Assembly: GCA_022984795.1 (NCBI GenBank)
Contig: JALIHJ010000054.1
Location: 1 to 64,000 of the forward strand
Direction: 5' to 3'
From: Fabrea salina
Taxonomy: Eukaryota; Ciliophora; Heterotrichea; Heterotrichida; Fabreidae
Length of the DNA stretch: 64,000 nt
The notes below the pieces were generated by a model. That model searched no databases. It was not told where the DNA came from and saw only the letters and a list, made by a program, of their open reading frames with translations. Positions 54,301-61,110 of the stretch are shown piece by piece. The position numbers and the translations under genes are program-made. How positions within the stretch are numbered: the first letter of the stretch is position 1; each line of letters starts with the position of its first letter.

Positions 54301-57082
54301 GGAAGAAGAAGTTTACCTCAGAAACCAACTTTCCAACACTGTTTCGAAAAGCGAAGCTGAGAGGCTCAGACAACACAACGAAACCCTTCAACAAGAAGTT
54401 GCTGAGTGCAGAGCAGCTATGCAAACTTACAAAAACTTAGTGACTGTCAGTTCAGATCACGCCCGGGCCCTACAGTTAACTATTGAACGCAGAAAAGACG
54501 AAGTGCACATGTTCCAACAAGCCATTAGGGAACTCCAAGCTAACTCTCAGGACTCAGCTACTGTGGGGAAACTCTACCACCAACTAATGGTTGCTAGGTG
54601 GTCTGAAGCTTCTTCCAACCGGAAGTATGACAGTTTACTTAACGAAACAAGGAACTTGAGGACTGAGTCTTTCCGACTCGAAAACGAGTGCATGGAACGA
54701 GAAAAGTCACTTTTCGACGTGCAGCAGATTCTGACTGAAAAGATTTCAAGTTACGAAGCCCGGATCAAAGACCTCAAACTCAGAGCAGAACACAACATAA
54801 GCATAGAAAAAGCCAACGAACTCGTAGCCCAAATCAGACAAGCTGGAGAGAAAAAGAGCGAACTCGAAGACATGAACAGGAAACTCAGAAGCAAGGTACA
54901 AGAAATCGAAGGCCAAACTGAAGAAGCCAAAATCATGAAAGAAGCTGCAGAAGAACTTTACCAACTAATGCGCACTGGAAGCCAAGACGAACTATCTGAC
55001 AAACTAGTAGACATGGCTGAGAAGATGAGTGGACTGAGACTTGGAGAACTCAAAGCTAAGAGAGAAATGAACCAAGCTAAAGAAAAAGAAGAGTACTTAA
55101 ACAGACTGCACATCCAAGACCAAGAAACCCTCCGACACCTTGAGCAAGAAGTAGCTAAGTGGGAGTCAATACTAGCCAAGAAAGAAGAAGCCTGGAGAAA
55201 AAAAGACGACGAAAGACAAAAACTACTCCTCAACCCCAAGTTCCGCCCTCACGTTGAAGTCAAACAAAACGTGTCTTCTGAAGACCTCAACAAAAAAGAC
55301 GAAGAGATCAGCATCCTCAAACAACAACTCCAGTCTGCCGAACACAAAATCTCTATTAAAAACGAACAGATTGAGCACTTAACTAAACTCAGAGAAGACG
55401 GTCAGTCTGCAGAACCCTCAAAAACTGTTTTTGGCCAAGAAGAACTCATGAGGATCCACGACGAACACGAAGCTGACCGTCTAGCCCAAGCAGCCAACAC
55501 CACTATTTCTACACTGCAAGAAATGATTGACCACAAGAACTCCCAACTCCAACGCAAAGACCAAACCATCGAAGACCTGAAAAACCAAGTGATGGAAATC
55601 CAACAAAGCCATGCTAGAGAAGTCCAAAAACTCCAGTTTGAAATGGAGCACCGCACAGAAGGTATCTCTGAACTTAAGTTTGAACTGAACCCTTCAAAAA
55701 GAACCCAGCACTTCAAAAAGCCAGACCTAGACTCACTGCTTAACCACAAAGACTCAAGGATCTCTCAACTAGCTCAACAACTGAAGTCCACTTTGACTCA
55801 AAAAGAAAAACTAGAAACTCAACTTTCACAAACCAAAAGAGAACTTGAAGAAACTAAGTACCAACTCAACATTGAGTCCACCAAAAACACTGGCGAACAG
55901 TACAAAAAAGAACTAGAAAACGCCCGAAAACAAATCACGAACAAAAACAAAGAACTCAACGGACTCAAAAAGTCCCTTGCAGACCTCAGAACAGACCTAC
56001 TCAACGCAGCAGAAACCAACGAAAGGAACGAAAAAGAAATGCGCGAAAGAGTGCTGAAAGAAGGCTCTGACAACACAGTGACTATCCAGAACATCAAAAA
56101 GGCCGAACAAAGAATCCAGATGTTAACTAAACAACTCAAAGAAGCCCGAGAAGAAATCAACAAACTCAAAACTGAAAACATAGAAGCCAGAGAAACCCAA
56201 ACTAAACTCAAGGAAGAAAACAAAAGGATCACAGACAACCAATACAAGAAACAAGAAATGGTCACCAAACTCATGAAAGAGAACTCATCACTGAAGAAAA
56301 AATCTGAAGAAACCAAAAAAGAACCCCAAGACACCCAACAACTCAAAAACATGCAAAACACCATTTCTAAACTCGAGTCCGAAAACTCCAAACTTTCTAA
56401 GGAAAACAATGAACTAAAAAAGAAAACCCAACTCAAAGCTAAAAACAAAGAAAAACTCAAACAAGCCAAGTCCCTCTCTGAAAACTACAGACAACTCCAA
56501 GAAACCCTTGCCAAACTCGAAGCCGAAAACAAGAACCTCAAAGAAACCAACAAAGAAAGAAACCAAGAAATCTCCAGGTTCCAAAGAAGAGTCAGGGACC
56601 TCGAGAACTTCAAAAACAAAGCTGTCAAAGACGGCTTCAACGCCAGAGAAGAAGAAATCCAAACCATGAAGTTCGCCGAAACCACAGACATTCCTGAGTC
56701 AATCCGCAAAGACTCCGAAGTCCAAACCCTCAAAAACGTAGTAGAAAGACTCAGGACCGAAAACGAACACCTCAAAAGAACCTCCAAACCACCACCCAAA
56801 CAACCTGACACCTCTCAAAACGAAAAACTCCTCCAAAACAAACTCCAAAGCTTAGAACAGGAACTCAAAGAACTGCGTTCTCGAGAACTCATCAACAAAG
56901 ATCTTGAAATCAAGATGAAAAAGGTCAACGAAGCCAACGACTACCTACGCAAAGAAATGGAAAAAGAAATCCACATGGTTGAAGAAGCTGACAACAAGTA
57001 CAGGGCTTTACTGCTCCAACACGAAAGTCTCCAAAAAGACCATGAAAGACTCCGCAAAGTTCTTTACGAACTCACTCAGTAA
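51326..57082 (+). CDS. CEP290: CEP290-like transition-zone protein with six EF-hands
   Basis: 1918 residues, nearly all coiled coil. Segments align with human CEP290: NKVLREMAGVPENYGFNLKE...LTEQQKIEEYKG and the following block, the region around LREWRVSATYQLQFLFKQLR, LERENHDLKE, and KLYHQLMVARWSEASSNRKY. In the middle (about 640-905) six EF-hands in three pairs interrupt the coil: DKNKDGKLTRGEF, VDIEGNIKYPEF, DRDGDAKISRQDL, DTDRDGLIEYPEF, DSDKDGKISKSEF and NTNSDGSISYYEF; at least four keep a full Ca2+ loop. Animal CEP290 lacks these. CEP290 builds the Y-linkers of the ciliary transition zone. The C-terminal 600 residues are lower-complexity Lys/Glu/Asn coil. Confidence 0.85.
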   Translation: MSQVLELKRELESRRRQIVRLEQELRDRDNRIIELEQSSRKFQEENRQAHKTMLDIEQLVEERTQKAIAVEQEKLRKTIDDLKNQNDRYKTDIQKLEVNQKRLEEKDDEVAFLQRKLQDLSDARGMSNYMGEVKAEKTENTSLKRELERVTKEWTTLSGQMEEVLSENKVLREMAGVPENYGFNLKEIRLTEQQKIEEYKGRVMRLEEEVEELEKDRADLRYRLRNLSTLYGEKGVRFHNLTAEQMKKVDEFAQNLREGRLELPLNDRSRELLREVEKLKAQIEILQNHSWGRPGKQVPDNLIEQIRNENKEVKDLLVKLHSGFKTTSEEDQKVARHTLQLPPVPVKDSRGEYSEGYSYRFGSSLPVSQIWTGDSKRDLSALQLQVVELVELLNRRDENEKLTSFELEEFRNKLREILLVQEQLYKEYSKKVTNWDEYKRSIEDQYENAMQELREARAQVSVYEDMAKTIQANNPKTEKAKVAELSSKIALHEVNNLRLSRKYDCLQAEERDLRQSYHKLEAEHSEKDVLVQKRLGKLREWRVSATYQLQFLFKQLRQSVPNDHFEGVSQQLELLREKQADWLIREANLYKRLSKFENLERENHDLKESAKNQEELNYELETELASVSRRLEGVDPDFRLEQAAIKKLVHNIKSRYLSPQSTFAMIDKNKDGKLTRGEFTSALNSMGIKLQPVEVESLMRSIGVDIEGNIKYPEFLRKLQVHGVKNLSEEQQLVQYIYDSIKKLNYTLYDVFTIFDRDGDAKISRQDLIDSFHNFGLGISTKQVENFLRLIDTDRDGLIEYPEFKRVFEREIEIQSKEGLKIDWKDELISKVNEAMRANGITINEAFSAFDSDKDGKISKSEFGRAFSSMGATLSMHQLEELWNSMNTNSDGSISYYEFISKFKTSVREKETADIIREAEQSYGVARVTYDHDRDRRQVAVLEAREKAALSKCERYQQRMKNLEDMLSETEKELNQLESNHLELTKKYHVSREEEVYLRNQLSNTVSKSEAERLRQHNETLQQEVAECRAAMQTYKNLVTVSSDHARALQLTIERRKDEVHMFQQAIRELQANSQDSATVGKLYHQLMVARWSEASSNRKYDSLLNETRNLRTESFRLENECMEREKSLFDVQQILTEKISSYEARIKDLKLRAEHNISIEKANELVAQIRQAGEKKSELEDMNRKLRSKVQEIEGQTEEAKIMKEAAEELYQLMRTGSQDELSDKLVDMAEKMSGLRLGELKAKREMNQAKEKEEYLNRLHIQDQETLRHLEQEVAKWESILAKKEEAWRKKDDERQKLLLNPKFRPHVEVKQNVSSEDLNKKDEEISILKQQLQSAEHKISIKNEQIEHLTKLREDGQSAEPSKTVFGQEELMRIHDEHEADRLAQAANTTISTLQEMIDHKNSQLQRKDQTIEDLKNQVMEIQQSHAREVQKLQFEMEHRTEGISELKFELNPSKRTQHFKKPDLDSLLNHKDSRISQLAQQLKSTLTQKEKLETQLSQTKRELEETKYQLNIESTKNTGEQYKKELENARKQITNKNKELNGLKKSLADLRTDLLNAAETNERNEKEMRERVLKEGSDNTVTIQNIKKAEQRIQMLTKQLKEAREEINKLKTENIEARETQTKLKEENKRITDNQYKKQEMVTKLMKENSSLKKKSEETKKEPQDTQQLKNMQNTISKLESENSKLSKENNELKKKTQLKAKNKEKLKQAKSLSENYRQLQETLAKLEAENKNLKETNKERNQEISRFQRRVRDLENFKNKAVKDGFNAREEEIQTMKFAETTDIPESIRKDSEVQTLKNVVERLRTENEHLKRTSKPPPKQPDTSQNEKLLQNKLQSLEQELKELRSRELINKDLEIKMKKVNEANDYLRKEMEKEIHMVEEADNKYRALLLQHESLQKDHERLRKVLYELTQ

Positions 57083-57089
57083 TTAAATG

Positions 57090-57629
57090 TTACCTTTTAG
57101 AACCCCCAAAAGAACCCTGGAAGTCTTCAGAAAGCACAACTTTCATAGCTCCAAACGAGTTGTGGAACATGATGTCTCCTTCTATAGTTTGGCCTCTAGC
57201 CCACAAAAGGTACACTTTGCCGTTTTTGTAAAGTTTAGTGTCTTTGTAGTCCTCTGTGTCAGTACTTCGTTTCCACTTGTAAACGTAATAGTTGTCTGCT
57301 AGTTCTCCACTGTCACTTAAAGTTTGGATGCTGTGTTTACCTGAAATCAGCACGTCTTTAGGAGGGTACTCGTTGTAGTCAGCGTACCTGTCCTGGATCT
57401 CTCCTGTTTCAAGGATCACTGTTACAAAGTCTCCTTTGGCCATTGACTTGTTTTCCCAGAACTGGTTGAAGCCTACTCCCACCCAGCCCCAACTTTGGGA
57501 GTCTTCAGAAGGCACGTAAAGACTGAAGTAAACGTCTTCTTGGTCCCCAAAACTCCACTCTAGCCAAATGTCGTCTTTGAACTCAGCCAAACCTCCAAAA
57601 CAAATTCTTATAAGGCACAAAAACAGCAT
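57090..57629 (-). CDS. secreted DOMON-domain protein
   Basis: 179 residues. Signal peptide (1-13). A single DOMON domain follows: WLEWSFGDQEDVYFSLYV, WGWVGVGFNQFW...GDFVTVILETGEIQDRYADYNEYPP, and a C-terminal strand block (VYLLWARGQT...). DOMON domains bind haem or sugars in secreted or surface proteins; in many proteins they precede a cytochrome b561, which is absent here. Whether a haem-ligand Met or His is present cannot be judged by eye (an SMAKGD segment is a candidate). It follows the SOD-like gene by 28 bases on the same strand; both are extracytoplasmic-type proteins. Confidence 0.85.
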   Translation of the reverse strand: MLFLCLIRICFGGLAEFKDDIWLEWSFGDQEDVYFSLYVPSEDSQSWGWVGVGFNQFWENKSMAKGDFVTVILETGEIQDRYADYNEYPPKDVLISGKHSIQTLSDSGELADNYYVYKWKRSTDTEDYKDTKLYKNGKVYLLWARGQTIEGDIMFHNSFGAMKVVLSEDFQGSFGGSKR

Positions 57630-57657
57630 TTATACAAACTAAGCAAAAAGTATTGAA

Positions 57658-58185
57658 TTACTGAATAAGTCCAGCAGCCACAACGTTGCCTACGCCGCCG
57701 GTAGTTAAACTGTAGTCCTTTCTGCCGTATCCTAAGTCGTCAGGGTACTCGTGGACCGCTGCTGTGCGTCCTACTACTGAGTAAGGACCGCTGAGTTTTA
57801 TAAAAGGGTCACTTAAGTTGTCTTTGCAGTGGCCTTGGTCATCAGCTTGGACGTTGCCTAGGTCGCCAACTTTGCGCTCTACACTAGAAGGGCCTCCGTG
57901 CTTCTTGGCAAAGGGGTTGTAGGTCTCTCCAGGGTCTTTGGGGTCGCTTCCTTTTTTAACTGAAAACCCATGCTTTTCGTTAGGTTTCAGTCCTTTTAGG
58001 TCTACTGAGATCTGGGTGTTGGCTGAGTAGAACTCTTGAGTGAAAGTGACTGTTCCAGAAACTTCACTGCCTTCAATTTGGCTTACAGCTGTGACTTTAG
58101 TGTTGGCTTTTTCTGCTGAAGCTGAAAGGGCAGAGGCACCCATGACACTTGATAACACGACTGCAGCTTTTTTCCAGAGAGCCAT
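57658..58185 (-). CDS. Cu/Zn superoxide dismutase-like protein without the copper site
   Basis: 175 residues from the ATG at 58185, which starts a signal- or transit-type peptide (MALWKKAAVVLSSVMGASALSAS as split over residues 1-23). The SOD fold is clear: GTVTFTQEF, LKGLKPNEKHGF, NPFAKKHGGP, VGDLGNVQAD, LSGPYSVVGRTAAVHE, DDLGYG. In SOD1 numbering the Cu ligands His46, His48 and His63 are Ser, Lys and Thr, the Zn ligand His80 is Lys, and Arg143 and Cys146 are also gone; His71, Asp83 and His120 remain. Superoxide dismutation is unlikely. The start is 7 bases from the divergent cyclase-like gene. Confidence 0.9.
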   Translation of the reverse strand: MALWKKAAVVLSSVMGASALSASAEKANTKVTAVSQIEGSEVSGTVTFTQEFYSANTQISVDLKGLKPNEKHGFSVKKGSDPKDPGETYNPFAKKHGGPSSVERKVGDLGNVQADDQGHCKDNLSDPFIKLSGPYSVVGRTAAVHEYPDDLGYGRKDYSLTTGGVGNVVAAGLIQ

Positions 58186-58192
58186 ATTTATT

Positions 58193-60655
58193 ATGAAGAC
58201 TGAGAAGAAGTCTAGGCGGCAGGAAGACGACGAAGGCAATATCAGACAGCGAGTAAGGGAGTTCATTGACGGAAAACTAGTTACTTTAGTGATGACTAGC
58301 GTGACTTTGTGGGCTTTGTTCGGGGATGACATTCGGGTGTATGCAACTGACAAACCTGCTGATGTTTATTTTGAAGTGTCTTTTGTGGTGTCTTTGGTGC
58401 TGTTTGTACTGGAACTGTTCGCGACGAGTTTGGTAGTGGACGACTACAAGTACTCATTTTTCTTCTGGCTGGATGTTTTGGCAGCTATTTCGCTGGTGCC
58501 GGACATTCCTTATATGTTCAACCCAATCATTGAGGCTTTTGGAGGGGCTGCTTACACGGCCAACGTTACCATCACTACCTCAAGCACAGACGCAGCCCAG
58601 AACTACGCTTCGTCTATTCTGAAGAGTTTCAGACTGATACGACTGGTAAGGATAGTGAAACTTTACAAGTACTTCACTAAAAAAGAAAGCGAAGAACAAG
58701 AACAAAGACTGCGTGAAGCCCAAAAACAGTCTAAAACTGCTAGACAAGCTGCTATGAACCGAGAAATGGACCCTACTAGGTTAGGCAAAAACCTCTCAGA
58801 CACCACTACTAGGAGAGTAATTATAGTGGTGCTTTTGATGATAATCTTTTTGCCTCTTATGCAGTCAGAAGTGGCTGACTACGCTCCTACGTACGGGCTG
58901 AGGCAGTTATTTTGGTTTGGCAGAAGCAGTTGCAAGTCTTCTTCGCAGTACGAATGCGACACAGAAAAAACTAATTTGGTGTCAAATGACGGCTGGAGGG
59001 ACATGCTGTACAGGTACTCTAAGAGTTCTGAGGAGTCTGAAGGCCAAGAGCCCCCTTCTTCTTTGCTATGGCTTTACATTCCGAATTACTTTGAAAACGG
59101 TGAGATGCAAAGCATTAAGTACATAGAAGACGGCCAAGGTAACACTCTTTGGGAAGAAAACTCTGACTGTGCAGACAAAATCGTGTCTGATGACTGCGAG
59201 TTTAGGGACTCCGAAATGCTGCTTGTAGTGGAAATACCTGGCAACTGCGAAGACGAAGAAGTTAAGGGATGCTCAGAACTGCAGTCCTACGCAAGGTTCG
59301 ACATTAAGCAGAAGACCCAGGAACAAGGCCTTATGAGCATACTAAACACTGTGTTTATAGGGTTAATACTGGCATTAGCTAGTGTAACTTTTACCATTGA
59401 CACTCAAAGAATAGTTATTGTGCCTATCACTAAAATGGTGCTTACAATCAAAAGCTTAGCTGACGACCCTCTCAAAAAGCCCGAAACCCAAGAAACTTCT
59501 GACGACGAAGAAGAGTTTGGAATAAAAGAAAGCAACTCTATGCTAGAAAAAACCATCAACAAGATTAGCAACATGCTTCAACACAGCTTAGGCGAGGAGG
59601 GAGCTGAGATCCTCAGCAGAAACATGATGAGTGGAGACGGGGAACTGAACCTTATGAGGCCAGGAGCTAAAGTAACTTTGGTGTTTTCAGTAGTCAAAGT
59701 TAGGAACTTCGAAGCGATTTCAGAGATCCTTGAAGAAGACACTACTCGGCTGTACAACGAAGTCTGTGAAGTAGTGCATACCTGCTGTACTGAGTGGGGA
59801 GGGCTAGTTTCTAGCAGCAAACAAGGCTACATCAACGTAATCTGGAGGATGCCTGAAATCACTGACAAAGACACTGAAGAAGACAACTTAAACAACCCTG
59901 CTATGAAAAGAACTGACATTGCAAACAGAGCCTTAGTCTCTATGCTGAAAGTCATTGCTGAGCTCAAAAGGAGTTCTTCTGTGAAAGAGTTCTACGAAGA
60001 CCCCCGCGTCAAACCACTGTTTGAAGACGACCAAACTAAGTTTTGCATAGCAATACACTCAGGCTGGGGCATAGAAGGAGTGATAGGTTCTGAGTACAAA
60101 ATCAATCCTACTTACATGTCGCCTCACATCCAGTTGTCACTGCAAGTAGTTGAGAACTACAAGCGTTATAAGTGCAAAATTCTGATGTCTGAGGATTTTT
60201 ACGGGTACTTAGCTGTGTCTGCAAAAGAAGGCTGTAGACGCATAGACACTGTGTATGTAGAGTACCTGCCCAATGCTTTTGGTCTGTACACTTTTGACCT
60301 CAGTGAAAAGGAACTAAGTGCCCCTGCTGGGCACTCTCCAGGGAAGTTGATCAAACTAGCCAAGCTAGAGTGCGTGAACGTAGAGAACTTCCAGCACAGA
60401 GGTGTTGAGTACATGTTTATTCTGGACTCAGACATTAAGGGCTTGCAAGAAGGGATTTCTCCCCACTTAAGAGATACTTTCAGACACGCGTACGTAGACT
60501 ACATTTCAGGGCAGTGGGAAGACGCCAACAGCTTTTTGGACAAAACTCTTTCTTACCTGCCAGACGACGGACCTTCTTTAGCTATTAAAGACTTCATAAA
60601 GCAAAACAATGGCAAACCCCCTGAAGAGTGGTCTAGGTCAAGGGAACTAGAATAA
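58193..60655 (+). CDS. voltage-sensor-linked class III cyclase-like protein
   Basis: 820 residues. The N-terminus has S1-S4-type helices (about 30-165) ending in an Arg-rich S4-like helix (LIRLVRIVKLYKYF). A second pair of helices (about 205-222 and 383-402) brackets a Cys-containing extracellular domain. The cytosolic part is a nucleotide-cyclase homology domain (about 495-700). The metal-binding Asp of the family FxDIxxFT block is absent (VTLVFSVVKVRNFEAI), GD is GY (KQGYINVIW), and the N..R helix reads IQLSLQV. A C-terminal TPR-like region ends in the EEWSRSRELE motif of this ciliate family. Ciliates have active cyclases with channel-like heads; this one looks catalytically dead or dependent on a partner. 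Confidence 0.85.
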   Translation: MKTEKKSRRQEDDEGNIRQRVREFIDGKLVTLVMTSVTLWALFGDDIRVYATDKPADVYFEVSFVVSLVLFVLELFATSLVVDDYKYSFFFWLDVLAAISLVPDIPYMFNPIIEAFGGAAYTANVTITTSSTDAAQNYASSILKSFRLIRLVRIVKLYKYFTKKESEEQEQRLREAQKQSKTARQAAMNREMDPTRLGKNLSDTTTRRVIIVVLLMIIFLPLMQSEVADYAPTYGLRQLFWFGRSSCKSSSQYECDTEKTNLVSNDGWRDMLYRYSKSSEESEGQEPPSSLLWLYIPNYFENGEMQSIKYIEDGQGNTLWEENSDCADKIVSDDCEFRDSEMLLVVEIPGNCEDEEVKGCSELQSYARFDIKQKTQEQGLMSILNTVFIGLILALASVTFTIDTQRIVIVPITKMVLTIKSLADDPLKKPETQETSDDEEEFGIKESNSMLEKTINKISNMLQHSLGEEGAEILSRNMMSGDGELNLMRPGAKVTLVFSVVKVRNFEAISEILEEDTTRLYNEVCEVVHTCCTEWGGLVSSSKQGYINVIWRMPEITDKDTEEDNLNNPAMKRTDIANRALVSMLKVIAELKRSSSVKEFYEDPRVKPLFEDDQTKFCIAIHSGWGIEGVIGSEYKINPTYMSPHIQLSLQVVENYKRYKCKILMSEDFYGYLAVSAKEGCRRIDTVYVEYLPNAFGLYTFDLSEKELSAPAGHSPGKLIKLAKLECVNVENFQHRGVEYMFILDSDIKGLQEGISPHLRDTFRHAYVDYISGQWEDANSFLDKTLSYLPDDGPSLAIKDFIKQNNGKPPEEWSRSRELE

Positions 60656-61110
60656 ATAATTTTATTTTTATGGGAACCAGTGCAAGCATTAGGTAGGGGT
60701 CTTGTTTTTAGAGTGTTTGCTGCTTTTTTCGTTGTTCCTGTTTGCATGAGTTCCTGAAAGCAGACATCTTCAGCATAGGAGTGGTGGTTTACGCCTTACT
60801 AAGTGGAGTGATGCCTTTCTGTGGAAGCTCTGAGGCTGAAGTTATGTTTAAAAACAAGAACTGCCAAGTTGAGTTTCTTCATGAGAACTGGGTTGGAGTC
60901 TCCCAAGAAGCTAAGGACTTAGTGGCTCAGTTAACTAAGAGTGACTCTGATGAGCGGGCTTCAGCTGAAGAAGCACTACTTCACCCTTGGTTCTCTAAAA
61001 TGCTTAAGTCTGATTAATTAAGCCAAGTAAATACAGCTAAATAGAAATAATCCCTACCATTAAAAACTGAGTATAAGTCTAGCAAATTGTCTTAATTTTT
61101 CTGAGTTATA
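60656..61110. other. spacer with kinase remnant
   Basis: 455 bases between two long genes, large for this window. It holds the kinase fragment at 60712-61017 and, at 60670-60693, a short frame MGTSASIR with a myristoylation-like N-terminus. Confidence 0.55.
60712..61017 (+). pseudogene. protein kinase remnant (C-lobe subdomains IX-XI only)
   Basis: The frame encodes KADIFSIGVVVYALLSGVMP, the subdomain IX helix, a middle segment and the subdomain XI block DSDERASAEEALLHPWF, as in CDPK/CAMK-type kinases. The N-lobe, the catalytic HRD and DFG regions are missing, and no ATG precedes the fragment. Forty bases upstream, MGTSASIR looks like a CDPK-style myristoylated start. A gene with its centre deleted would explain both pieces; a 19-base GT-AG lies between them but cannot supply the lost lobe. 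Likely a deletion remnant. Confidence 0.65.

Noticed and set aside
55819-56469. 216-codon minus-strand frame opposite CEP290
   Set aside because: Ser/Leu/Phe-rich antisense shadow of coiled-coil codons; several similar shadows occur along this gene.
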